This document shows, piece after piece, positions 30,061 through 38,694 of a stretch of 64,000 bases of DNA. Made by a program: the position numbers and the translations under genes. The notes under the pieces were generated by a model. It did not search any database. It worked only from the letters and a program-made list of their open reading frames with translations, and was not told where the DNA came from. Within the stretch, counting starts at the first letter, position 1. Each line of letters begins with the position of its first letter. This stretch comes from Pseudomonas chlororaphis (GTDB taxonomy: Bacteria > Pseudomonadota > Gammaproteobacteria > Pseudomonadales > Pseudomonadaceae): the NCBI RefSeq assembly GCF_000783395.1, contig NZ_JSFK01000007.1, positions 62,001 through 126,000 of the forward strand. The letters run 5' to 3'.

Positions 30061-31330
30061 CGTGCCGCCGGTATTCGGCCTGATCGATTGCAACAGCTTC
30101 TATGCCAGCTGCGAGCGCGTGTTTCGCCCTGACCTCGCCAAGGTGCCTATCGTGGTGCTGTCGAACAACGACGGCTGCGTCATCGCCCGCAGCTACGACG
30201 CAAAGCCCTACGTGAAAATGGGCGAGCCGTACTTCCAGATCAAGCACAAGCTCAAGCAGCATGGCATCGTCCCGTTTTCCTCGAACTATGCGCTTTACGG
30301 TGACATGAGTGAGCGTGTCATGACACTGATCGAGTCGATGGTACCGGCCGTTGAGGTCTACAGCATCGACGAAGCCTTCGTCGACCTCACCGGCATTAAT
30401 GACCTGGACGCCCTCGGTCGCAAGATCCGCAGCCAGGTGCTGCGCTGTACGGGCATCCCGGTCGGTGTCGGCATCGCGCATACCAAGACCCTGGCCAAGC
30501 TGGCCAACCACACCGCCAAACGCTTGCAGGCGCAAACCGGTGGCGTTGTGAACATCTGCGACCCAATCAAGCGCGACTGGGTGCTGCGTAATACGGACGT
30601 AGCGGAGGTGTGGGGAGTAGGCCGGCGCATGAAAATGCACTTGGATGGCATGGGGATCAAGACCGCAATGGATCTGGCCAAGGCCGACCCGTGGACGTTG
30701 AGAAAAAACTTCAGCGTGGTGATCGAGAAAACTGCCCGGGAATTGGCAGGCACGCCGTGCCTGGAGCTGGATGAGCCGGATCCGCCAAAGCAGGAGATCT
30801 GCTGCAGCCGGATGTTCGGCAAAAGGCTGAAGGATCTGCCGCCGATCAAGGAAGCGGTGGCGACCTACATGATGCGGGCATCGGAAAAGCTACGGGCACA
30901 AAAATCGCTTTGCAAGAAGATCCGGGTCAGCATCCGCACCGGAATGTTCAACCCCAATGAGGCTAAATATGCGAATGGTGTCGTGGTGGATCTGCCTTAT
31001 CCAACGGATGACGTTCGGCTCCTAACGACTGCTGCAGTCGATGCGCTTGACCGCGTGTTCCGTCCTGGTTTCAGTTACAGCAAAGCGGAAGTCATGCTGC
31101 TGAATCTATGCCATCCGGGTGAATACACGGACGACCTGTTCACCACATCTCAGCCGATTGAGGTGACTAGGGTGATGGCGGTGTTGGACGAAATCAATGG
31201 ACGATGGGGTAGGGGGACGCTCCGGGCCGCGAGTGTGCCGAGCAATCCAGCCTGGGGCATGCGGCGGGAAATGATGAGCCAAAGCTATACCACGCGCTTG
31301 GACCAATTGTGGACAGTTAACTGTCGATAA
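30053..31330 (+). CDS. umuC: UmuC/RulB-type Y-family DNA polymerase
   Basis: This 425-residue translesion polymerase is full length for UmuC. The catalytic residues are visible: Asp12 in LIDCNSFYASCERVF and Asp106-Glu107 in VYSIDEAFVDL. Helix-hairpin-helix text follows (VWGVGRRMKMHLDGMGIKTAMDLAKAD), then the little-finger region. With UmuD' it copies damaged DNA at the price of mutations. rulAB-type loci are known insertion hot spots for mobile elements in Pseudomonas, which fits this accessory region. Confidence 0.95.
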   Translation: MSNVPPVFGLIDCNSFYASCERVFRPDLAKVPIVVLSNNDGCVIARSYDAKPYVKMGEPYFQIKHKLKQHGIVPFSSNYALYGDMSERVMTLIESMVPAVEVYSIDEAFVDLTGINDLDALGRKIRSQVLRCTGIPVGVGIAHTKTLAKLANHTAKRLQAQTGGVVNICDPIKRDWVLRNTDVAEVWGVGRRMKMHLDGMGIKTAMDLAKADPWTLRKNFSVVIEKTARELAGTPCLELDEPDPPKQEICCSRMFGKRLKDLPPIKEAVATYMMRASEKLRAQKSLCKKIRVSIRTGMFNPNEAKYANGVVVDLPYPTDDVRLLTTAAVDALDRVFRPGFSYSKAEVMLLNLCHPGEYTDDLFTTSQPIEVTRVMAVLDEINGRWGRGTLRAASVPSNPAWGMRREMMSQSYTTRLDQLWTVNCR

Positions 31331-31632
31331 TGAGCGTCCGCTTTGGGTTTCGATCAAACGAATATGTGCCTAAGTGTTTGCCATCGCCAAATACGTGTTG
31401 AGCGTTCGAAACACTCCTTCACCGCCACATGCAGTAAACATAAACTGCCTGATTTTCCTATAAAAAGTCGGGGGGGGCGGGGTCTTTCTTGGCCGAAAAA
31501 TCACCAGATGAGGCTGATATGGGGCTGGCGCTATATTCTGGTGCGGGAAAGGGAAGATGAGTGAGTGTCTAGGCCACTTTAATGCGGCCGATGAGCTAGG
31601 CTTTGAAAACCTCTCATTCCAGGATGGATCGC
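31331..31632. other. Intergenic region, nothing recognised
   Basis: About 300 bases between umuC and a small gene. A G-rich stretch near 31470-31482 and a short open frame (31343-31564) are present, but no start site or homology supports a gene. Confidence 0.4.
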
Positions 31633-31851
31633 ATGCCAGATAACTCAGCCTCCAACATTGCCACTGCTGATGCGCTTACATTGCTTTTGCACAACCAGCA
31701 TGCCATCGGTGCTGCAATAGATGAACTCGCGAAATGGTTTTCAGAGAATGGCGCAGAGACTGTTGCAGATAACGCAGTGGTGGCTATGGAAACCTTGGAC
31801 GCAAACGCACAAGCACTGTCAGACGCAATCATGCGACTACGGCATTCCTAG
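31633..31851 (+). CDS. Small helical protein, Pseudomonas accessory family
   Basis: This 73-residue protein (MPDNSASNIATADALTL...) is predicted to be helical with regular Leu/Ala/Ile spacing: LLHNQHAIGAAIDELAKWF, then ETVADNAVVAMETLDANAQAL. AGGATGG lies about eight bases before ATG 31633, which I prefer to the earlier ATG 31603. The broken frame at 34800-34994 (NQLG..AALVQLALHAE..VGDNVRGAL) appears to be a decayed relative. Function unknown. Confidence 0.6.
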   Translation: MPDNSASNIATADALTLLLHNQHAIGAAIDELAKWFSENGAETVADNAVVAMETLDANAQALSDAIMRLRHS

Positions 31852-32127
31852 GGAATCGCCCTAGCAGGCAGCAATCGCCCAATAACATGCATCCGAAGGC
31901 GAAAAGGAAACTGATGGTAATTTGGAACTTGCCTATCCAGAAGCAAGCTGAAGCAGCTATGATTAGTTAAAATGAAAGAAGAAGCCGAGTCGCGAACCAT
32001 GAACACCGCATTTTCCAACTCCAAGTAAAAGTGCATCTCATCTTGGATTGCTGTAGTAAAAATCGCCCTGTTTGATTAAATTAATACTGATGTCGGGCAC
32101 GCCAATCTCTTTGATAGATCCAATAAA

Positions 32128-33273
32128 ATGAATAAATTATTTCTGTTTGCCGTCTCATTGGTTTTAGTAACGGGATTTCTAATTCTGACAATCTACAAAG
32201 AAAGTCAATTGTTTTTTCTGATTGGGGTGCTAATTTCTACAGCTGTACTTATTGCTTTTTCTCACTGCTTGAACTGGCTGAAGCTAGATGACAGACAACT
32301 CTTTAAGCAGCCGCTTTTCATTATTGCAACTGCTTACCCAATTTATTTATTCATGTTGTTTGGGGTGTGGGCATGGAAAGATTACAGTATCGATCTTTCC
32401 TATTCTGGTTATAGCCTATTTCTAGAGATAAGTAAGTTTCCTCTGATCATACTTGCATCTTCAGTGCCGCTAGGAGCCATCGTAAATAACATACATCGCA
32501 CAATCCAGACGGAAAAACAAATTGACGATACTGCAATAAAAAACAGAAATGACATACATTACGGTCATGTCAAATTCATCTTGGATCAATTTGATAAAAT
32601 CAAAGGCAAGGAAATAAGTTATGACTATCCTTTGGTCGAGCAGTTTAGCATTGCTCCAGAAATTAAAAGCGATACAAAGATTATTAAAATAGAGTCGAGC
32701 ATCTTTATAAGTCAGCCCATGGATCTGTATAGAAAAATATATAAATACTCATCCGCTCAAAAAAGCTCAAGCTTTATGGTATGTCCGGGATTTCTCGAAA
32801 ACCTCAGAGATGAGTGGCTGAAAATCCATGATTTATGCGTATATAAGTCAACGCTAGAGCCGGCGCAACATTTCAAAACCCACCAAGAAAAGTGCATTAA
32901 AAAATATAGCGAAATAGATATAGTCTTCACTAAGATCTCCAATCTGTTGTGTTTGGGCGGGTATCATTCTGACTACAGCTTAGGTCTTCAAGCCAAAGGG
33001 TCAATGTGGCAGTGGTACTCGACGTTTACTACCTGTATCCATATGTATGATTCTCTTCGCTCACTTGCAATTGTAACTGAGTTGATACTGGACAGAGTTC
33101 GGGATGAAAATGTCGACAAATTCTTTCCTTCAAATGAATCTGTATTTAAAATAGGCTCGGGTTTCGTCCAAGATTTAACTATGTACTTCGATACTATATG
33201 TGTTGGGCCATATCAGTCCCCGTCCCTCACACATCTTAAACTCCTTCACTTGGAGACCAATAGCGATGACTAG
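32128..33273 (+). CDS. Low-GC membrane protein of unknown function
   Basis: The 381-residue protein has four probable N-terminal membrane segments (about 4-21, 27-47, 63-82 and 100-118), then a long cytoplasmic part beginning NNIHRTIQTEKQIDDTAIKNRNDIHYGHVKFILDQFDKI. Base and codon use are much more AT-rich than in the chromosome, a sign of transfer. No ribosome site stands out before ATG 32128. It stands alone between the umuDC block and a terminator at 33442. The layout recalls membrane-anchored phage-exclusion proteins, but I cannot name a family. Confidence 0.75.
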   Translation: MNKLFLFAVSLVLVTGFLILTIYKESQLFFLIGVLISTAVLIAFSHCLNWLKLDDRQLFKQPLFIIATAYPIYLFMLFGVWAWKDYSIDLSYSGYSLFLEISKFPLIILASSVPLGAIVNNIHRTIQTEKQIDDTAIKNRNDIHYGHVKFILDQFDKIKGKEISYDYPLVEQFSIAPEIKSDTKIIKIESSIFISQPMDLYRKIYKYSSAQKSSSFMVCPGFLENLRDEWLKIHDLCVYKSTLEPAQHFKTHQEKCIKKYSEIDIVFTKISNLLCLGGYHSDYSLGLQAKGSMWQWYSTFTTCIHMYDSLRSLAIVTELILDRVRDENVDKFFPSNESVFKIGSGFVQDLTMYFDTICVGPYQSPSLTHLKLLHLETNSDD

Positions 33274-33441
33274 GCACAATGATGGATGCATTTCTTAGGG
33301 GCGGTTAACAGAATTTCGCAATGTTGTTTCACCCCGAGATTTGTTAGTAATGAGCTGTTTTCTGTCATGGTTGTGCCTATAGCAGGCCGACACAAATAAC
33401 TGCTTTCGACGATATATGGAATTCCGCCCCATGTTTAATCG

Positions 33442-33477
33442 GCCCCCGCACCTTGCCAAGCGTGGGGGGCTTTTTTT
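33442..33477 (+). terminator. Intrinsic terminator after the membrane protein gene
   Basis: GCCCCC pairs with GGGGGC around a partly paired loop, followed by TTTTTTT on the plus strand. Confidence 0.65.
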
Positions 33478-33592
33478 CGCTTGCTCTTCTGTGCCCAGCA
33501 AAAAAACGAAGGAAGCAAGGGGATTAGGAATCGCGTCTTGAGCTGCAGCGCTCCAAGCGCTGCTCATGCAGAAGCTTGGATTTTTAAATGCA

Positions 33593-34474
33593 TCATTCAA
33601 AATCTGTCACTTTCCAAACTACACCGTCGCCTTTTGAACAAACTAGCATTGTCTTTCCGTCTGGTGAAAATCTAAGGCATGTTGGGTTCATAAAGCCACG
33701 CACTACTGGCGGTGTGAATCTATGATTCTTAGGTTTAGTTGGGTCTATTGCTACAATGTCGCCCAGTTCTGGCTCGACAGCATATAAAAGCCCGTTGGTT
33801 GGATGCTCTTTTATTGCCCCCATTCTCCCGAGATCCCAAGCTATTGCTTTTTTTGCTTTGATTAAATCGATGTAATCACCTCCTTGAGAAAAAACATCCA
33901 GTATTTGTCCCATTGCACCCACAGTTATGTAGTGAGCATTTTCCCCGCCTCCGCCCCAGTTTATTACACAGTTGGCTGATGCGAATTTTTGCCAATTTTG
34001 TGCTTGGTTTAATGGTATTAGTGCAGCAGCGCCTGGCCGGGCTGGGATGTTGCTCACATATTTAGTTGGCTTAAGTGGGGTGGTAATGTCCGATATCCAA
34101 CTATCCCTGCCGTTATAGTGTTCACTGACATAAATTTTACGCTGGCCATCTTTTATGTGCGAGGTGAGACTGTATGGGTTGGATAGCCCGTCGATGTACG
34201 GTGCTATCAAGGAAATGTCTCCTCCTTTGGAAATATCAGTTACACGGCCACTCCAGTTCTCCGCAACGAGGATCCTCCCATCGTCAAGTGGAAGGATAGA
34301 CGCTGGGCCTTGTAAGCCATAAGCGAACGGTGATGATTCAGAAAAATCTCCTCCGCCTGTGATTTCTTTAATTCTTCCTGCGCTATATTCGGATACTAGT
34401 AGTTTTCCATCAAGGGTCCATTCCATATGAGTGGGGTTTAAGAGGTTTACGGCAAATAATTCTACGTTTGGCAT
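33593..34474 (-). CDS. Beta-propeller (NHL/SMP-30-like) protein
   Basis: This 293-residue protein has repeated blades: NPTHMEWTLDGKLLVSEYSAGRIKEIT, GPASILPLDDGRILVAENWSGRVTDI, NPTCLRFSPDGKTMLVCSKGDGVVWKV. Such propellers bind small molecules or proteins; some are lactonases. No signal peptide is visible. ATG 34474 is preferred because GGAG lies seven bases upstream on the minus strand; a longer frame begins at 34612. It is isolated and AT-rich, consistent with accessory DNA. Confidence 0.65.
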   Translation of the reverse strand: MPNVELFAVNLLNPTHMEWTLDGKLLVSEYSAGRIKEITGGGDFSESSPFAYGLQGPASILPLDDGRILVAENWSGRVTDISKGGDISLIAPYIDGLSNPYSLTSHIKDGQRKIYVSEHYNGRDSWISDITTPLKPTKYVSNIPARPGAAALIPLNQAQNWQKFASANCVINWGGGGENAHYITVGAMGQILDVFSQGGDYIDLIKAKKAIAWDLGRMGAIKEHPTNGLLYAVEPELGDIVAIDPTKPKNHRFTPPVVRGFMNPTCLRFSPDGKTMLVCSKGDGVVWKVTDFE

Positions 34475-34799
34475 GGTAGGCTCCGTTCTCATTGTTTTCC
34501 ATATCAGAATTTTTTTGTTTCTGGCATGCGCCGCTAGATATTTCGTATAGCGCATTAGTTGTGTAGGTGTGGGGTGCTTATTTACATAGATGCGCTCAAC
34601 TAGAAATGGCATTAAATGTGCTTGAAAGGAAAACTTTCTCTGTCATGCCTCCACTAATCGCCATTCGCCACTATGTTAGAATAGGCCTGCAGGTAGAACT
34701 GTCCAGTAAAAAGAGTGGGAAATATTTAAGTTGATGTTTTCTTGGGGGTTGTTAAAAAAAAGCTTGTTTCAAGCCGCTGGAGAGTCGACGAGATACCCT

Positions 34800-34994
34800 T
34801 GGGCCTAGCCAAGACCTGCTTAATGTGCCCGACGTTTTTGCCGATCGTTCACAAGGCACCTCGAACGTTGTCTCCGACTTCGACCAAACTTTATTGTTCA
34901 GCGTGAAGCGCTAGCTGCACCAGGGCGGCTTCCAACCGAGCTGATTCTGGTAAATCCTTTCCAGCACATCCCGTAACGAATATTCGTCTGACAT
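34800..34994 (-). pseudogene. Broken paralogue of the small helical family
   Basis: From ATG 34994, preceded by AAGGAG, the frame reads MSDEYSLRDVLERIYQNQLG and then stops soon after a one-base loss. In the shifted frame it continues EAALVQLALHAEQ, a stop, SLVEVGDNVRGAL, a stop, TIGKNVGHIKQVLA. The pattern matches the intact gene at 31633-31851. A frameshift and two stop codons mark it as a decayed copy. Confidence 0.65.
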
Positions 34995-35380
34995 TGCATC
35001 GACTCCTTTCGAAAAAGAACAAGCAAAGTACCGGTAGTACCCTTGGTGGGCGGTAATAGCTGCATGCTTAGAAATTGCTACAAAGCAATGTGATTTCGAG
35101 GAGCTAGCTAGGCTGGCCGGGGGGCAGAGGAGCTACTACGCCCAATCCATCATCGGAACGATGAACAGCGCTTTAATAAGGAGCGGGGTGCTTTCTGTAT
35201 TGAATCGATCACCTTGCTCGCAGATCCTTTCCAAACAGAAAAAACACGTTTGTTTAAGTGGAGCCTGCCGTCGCAGTCCCTGACCTACACCACCTTGCGC
35301 CACCCCCTACACCTAAGACAGAATCCCCCGGCTTGTGCCTCTAGTCCGCAGGTTCTATCGTCCCCACATCACTGAAACCC
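34995..35380. other. Intergenic remnant DNA, nothing recognised
   Basis: No supported gene. A short plus frame near 35060-35280 (LARLAGGQRSYYAQSIIGTM) is open without a start site or recognisable family and may be another remnant. Confidence 0.35.
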
Positions 35381-35599
35381 AGTGATCGGGTTTGGTAGCC
35401 CGCTTCGTGTCTAGATGCATCGCATCACCAATTTCAGTCGCTTCCTCAGGACTTGGATTTCATGGTGGTCATGCGTGGGGCCCATTTGTGGGCGCCGGGT
35501 TCTAGTGCGACCGGTCTACCAACCCGCGTATGGCCGCCACCCATCGTTTGGTAGCGTGGGTGATGGCTTCTTTTAGTAATCGCGCTAGAGGTTCCATCT
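35381..35599 (+). promoter_or_regulatory. Structured leader of the DUF6124 gene
   Basis: The 220 bases before the gene contain GTTTGGTAGC twice (near 35388 and 35549). A hairpin-forming stretch (GCCACCCATC ... GCGTGGGTGATGGC, near 35533-35565) is followed by TTCTTTT. A 30-codon frame starting at ATG 35462 (MVVMRGAHLWAPGSS...) ends at TAG inside the second repeat. The layout resembles an attenuator or leader-peptide region. Confidence 0.35.
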
Positions 35600-35962
35600 A
35601 TGTTCAAAGTAACGCCCAACCCACCAGAAACCGATCCCGCATCCCCCTACGAATCCCTCAACTCCAAAAAATTCCACGAAGCCGCCGAGCGCGCGCTCGA
35701 TCACTACCTCCTTCCCGCTGGCCACATCATGTCCAGCGTCAACGAGCCCGAGCGCATGTACCTCGCCAATCCGAAGTACGACTCGGAATCCCTATTGGCC
35801 AATGCCAGTGAAACGCTGAGTTCCGCTTCCGAAATGCTCAACAACTTCGCCGCCGCACTCGACCCCTCACACCGCAAAACCGCGCTGGGCATCGCGCAGG
35901 TGGTGATGTTGGGGGAGTTGGCGGTGAATCAGGCGTTGGATAACGTTGAGGTGAAGGCGTAA
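35600..35962 (+). CDS. DUF6124-like Pseudomonas protein
   Basis: The 120-residue protein starts MFKVTPNPPETDPASPYESL and ends HRKTALGIAQVVMLGELAVNQALDNVE, the pattern of a small family (DUF6124, as I recall it) found in several copies in Pseudomonas genomes. The function is unknown. It is helical, without signal peptide. GAGG lies about nine bases before ATG 35600. It is preceded by the structured leader at 35381-35599. Confidence 0.7.
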   Translation: MFKVTPNPPETDPASPYESLNSKKFHEAAERALDHYLLPAGHIMSSVNEPERMYLANPKYDSESLLANASETLSSASEMLNNFAAALDPSHRKTALGIAQVVMLGELAVNQALDNVEVKA

Positions 35963-36009
35963 AGCCTGTCCCGCCGTGGGCAGGTGAAATGCTCGTTTAC
36001 TGATAACAA

Positions 36010-36034
36010 AAAGCCGTCACTTTAGGGTGACGGC
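36010..36034. terminator. Bidirectional terminator between DUF6124 gene and permease
   Basis: AAGCCGTCAC pairs with GTGACGGCTT around TTTAGG, with A and T runs on either side, so it can serve both convergent genes. Confidence 0.8.
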
Positions 36035-36048
36035 TTTCGCTCGCAGAT

Positions 36049-37464
36049 CTAACCAAACTGACCCGCCGACTCAACCGCAGATTTCGGCTTCCTCAACCGC
36101 GTCAACTGGTAAGCAATCCCCAACCAGACAAACCACCCCGGCATGACCATCAGCGCAATCCGCGTGTCAGGCCGCAACGCCAGCAACCCCAGCACAAACC
36201 CCAAAAACGCCAACGAGAACCAAGCCATCGGCACGCCGCCCGGCATCTTGTAAGCCGACTTCGCATGCAGATCCGGGCGCTTTTTCCGGTAGGCGATGTA
36301 AGACGCGAGGATGGTCGACCAGGTGAAGATCACCAGAATCGCCGACACGGTGGAGACGATGGTGAACGCGGTCATGACTTCCGGCACGATGAACAGCACC
36401 AGCACGCCGACCAGCATCAACAGCGTGGTGAACGCCAGGCTCAGCAGCGGCACGCTGTTGCTCGACAGTCGGCGGAATAGGCCGGGGGCGTTGTCCTGGT
36501 TGGCCAGCCCGAAGAGCATGCGGCTTGATGAGAACACGCCGCTGTTGGCCGAGGAGGCCGCCGAGGTCAGGACGACGAAGTTGACGATGCCGGCCGCTGC
36601 GGGGAAACCGGCGACGAGGAACAGTTCGACGAAGGGGCTTTTGACGGGGGAAACCTGTTGCCATGAGGTCACGGCGATAATGCAGGTCAGCGCGAGGACG
36701 TAGAACAGGATGATCCGCAGCGGAATCGAGTTGATCGCTTTGGGCAGGGTCTTCTCTGGCGAGCGGGTTTCGGCGGCGGCGGTGCCGATCAGTTCGGTGC
36801 CGGCGAAGGAGAAGATCGCCATTTGAAATCCGGCGAAGAAGCCGAACAAGCCGTTAGGGAACGCCGCCTGTTTGTCCACCAAGTGGCTCAGGGACGCGGT
36901 GACGCCACTGGGCGAGACGAACGAGCTGGCGATCAGCACGCTGCTGACGCCGATCAGGGTCACAACGGCAATGATCTTGATGATCGCGAACCAGAATTCC
37001 ACCTCACCGAACAGCCTGACGGTCAGCACGTTGAGGGCGAACAGGGTTGCGAGCATGCCGACGGCGGGTATCCACGCCGGTACGTCGGGGAACCAGTACT
37101 GGAAGAAGCCGCCGACCACGACGGCGTCGCCGATCACCGCCACGCTCCAGCTCAGCCAGTACGACCAGCCGAGGAAGAACGCCGCGCGCGGGCCGAGGTA
37201 GGCACCGGCGAAGTCGGCGAAGGTTTTGAAGTTGAGGTTGGACAGGAGCATTTCGCCCATGGCGCGCATGACGAAAAACACGAACAGGCCGATGATCATG
37301 TAGATGAGGATGATCGACGTCCCGGAGAGCGCGATGATCTTCCCGGAGCCCATGAACAGGCCGGTACCGATGGCGCCGCCCATGGCCATTAACTGGATGT
37401 GACGATTGCTGAGCGTGCGCTGCAGCGCGGGCTGTTCAGGCAGCCCGGAAGGGGTCGATTTCAT
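36049..37464 (-). CDS. Amino-acid permease (AAT/APC family, CycA-like)
   Basis: This 471-residue inner-membrane transporter has about 12 membrane segments. The family signature is at the N-terminus (LSNRHIQLMAMGGAIGTGLFMGSGKII), then FFAGFQMAIFSFAGTELIGTAAAETRSPEKTLPKAI. It resembles D-serine/D-alanine/glycine transporters, but the substrate cannot be fixed from sequence. It is third in a minus-strand cluster after ornithine cyclodeaminase and the amidohydrolase, so it probably imports the compound they degrade. Confidence 0.88.
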   Translation of the reverse strand: MKSTPSGLPEQPALQRTLSNRHIQLMAMGGAIGTGLFMGSGKIIALSGTSIILIYMIIGLFVFFVMRAMGEMLLSNLNFKTFADFAGAYLGPRAAFFLGWSYWLSWSVAVIGDAVVVGGFFQYWFPDVPAWIPAVGMLATLFALNVLTVRLFGEVEFWFAIIKIIAVVTLIGVSSVLIASSFVSPSGVTASLSHLVDKQAAFPNGLFGFFAGFQMAIFSFAGTELIGTAAAETRSPEKTLPKAINSIPLRIILFYVLALTCIIAVTSWQQVSPVKSPFVELFLVAGFPAAAGIVNFVVLTSAASSANSGVFSSSRMLFGLANQDNAPGLFRRLSSNSVPLLSLAFTTLLMLVGVLVLFIVPEVMTAFTIVSTVSAILVIFTWSTILASYIAYRKKRPDLHAKSAYKMPGGVPMAWFSLAFLGFVLGLLALRPDTRIALMVMPGWFVWLGIAYQLTRLRKPKSAVESAGQFG

Positions 37465-37591
37465 TGCAAAACCTCTTGATTTTATGTTTTTGAGTTTTGG
37501 CAGAAAGTAGGTGTCGAGCGTTCTTGTTAGAGGTGCAGCGGCTAATCACAAGGTGAATCGCCCCCCGTGGCTTGGGGGCGGTCATGACCGA

Positions 37592-38644
37592 TCAACTGAC
37601 GGTGCGCAGACGCGAGGTTTTGGCCGGTTGCGGATCGAGCAACTGGAAGAGGTTTTTGATGTTGGCCGGTGTCGGCACCAGGTGAATGCGCTGGCCGATT
37701 TGCTGTGCCTGAGCCAGATCTTTCAGATAGCGCAGTGAGGAAAAGTCTTCCAAGGCAAAACCCACCGAATCGAACACCGTCACCTGCGCATGGTTTTCGC
37801 GCCCGGCGACTTCACCCTGCACAATGCGGAAAAACTCGATCACCGGGGAATCGCCTTCCAGTTGCTGAATGTCGCCTTCGATGCGCGTCTGCGGTTCGAA
37901 TTCGACGATGACCCGGGCGTTACGCAGGATGTCGGCGTGCAGTTCGGTTTTACCCGGGCAGTCACCGCCGACCGCATTGATGTGCATGCCGGGCTCGATC
38001 ATCTCGGGGGTCAGAATGGTTGCGTAGGCTTTGTCGGCGGTGACCGTGGTGACGATGTCCGCGCCCTTGACCGCGTCCTTCACCGAGCTGGCCAGAATCA
38101 CGTCGATGTCGGGGAACGCGGCGAGGTTGTGCTTCAACTTGAGAGACGCGTCGCGATCAATATCGAAAATGCGGATTTCGCTGATGCCCAACATTTCATG
38201 AAAGGCCAGCGCCTGAAATTCACTTTGCGCACCGTTGCCAATGAGGGCCATCGAGATCGAATCCGGACGAGCCAGCGATTTCGCCACCAGCGCGGAGGTG
38301 GCTGCGGTGCGCACGGCGGTGGTCAAGGTCAGTTCGCTGAGCAGCGTCGGATAGCCACTCTGCACATCGGCCAGCAGACCGAAAGCCATGACCGTGAGCA
38401 AGTTCTGCTGGCCGTTGTTCGGGTGGCCATTCACGTATTTGAACGAGTACTGCTGGCCGTCGTCGGTGGGCATCAGCTCGATCACGCCGTCCGCCGAGTG
38501 ATTGGCCGTACGCGGCGATTTATCAAACTGCGCCCAGCGCGCGTAATCCGCTTCGATGTAGCCGGCCATTTCGCGAATGGCGCGGCGAATGCCGACTTGG
38601 GTGAACAGGCGTGCAGCATCATCGACATCAATAAAAAGCGTCAT
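37592..38644 (-). CDS. Ornithine cyclodeaminase family protein
   Basis: The 350-residue protein belongs to the ornithine cyclodeaminase/mu-crystallin family. It has a Rossmann NAD-binding segment (MALIGNGAQSEFQALAF) and conserved stretches FKYVNGHPNNG, LTTAVRTAATSALVAKSLARP and INAVGGDCPGKTELHADIL. The family converts ornithine to proline plus ammonia or reduces related imines. ATG 38644 has GGAG nine bases upstream; an ATG eight codons earlier lacks one. It sits between amidohydrolase and permease genes. Confidence 0.9.
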   Translation of the reverse strand: MTLFIDVDDAARLFTQVGIRRAIREMAGYIEADYARWAQFDKSPRTANHSADGVIELMPTDDGQQYSFKYVNGHPNNGQQNLLTVMAFGLLADVQSGYPTLLSELTLTTAVRTAATSALVAKSLARPDSISMALIGNGAQSEFQALAFHEMLGISEIRIFDIDRDASLKLKHNLAAFPDIDVILASSVKDAVKGADIVTTVTADKAYATILTPEMIEPGMHINAVGGDCPGKTELHADILRNARVIVEFEPQTRIEGDIQQLEGDSPVIEFFRIVQGEVAGRENHAQVTVFDSVGFALEDFSSLRYLKDLAQAQQIGQRIHLVPTPANIKNLFQLLDPQPAKTSRLRTVS

Positions 38645-38694
38645 GGTCTTATTCTCCGATCCAGTCATTGAAAGGTTGTAGAGCGCGAGCTGGC

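Noticed and set aside
29595..31324. AGTTAACTGT at both ends of the umuDC pair (29595-29604 and 31315-31324) as possible direct repeats of an insertion
   Set aside because: Only ten bases and itself palindromic. One copy is within coding sequence and the other is part of the SOS-box region, so chance is a sufficient explanation.
33295..33600. 101-codon minus-strand frame below the beta-propeller gene
   Set aside because: It runs through a terminator hairpin and shows no family-like sequence.
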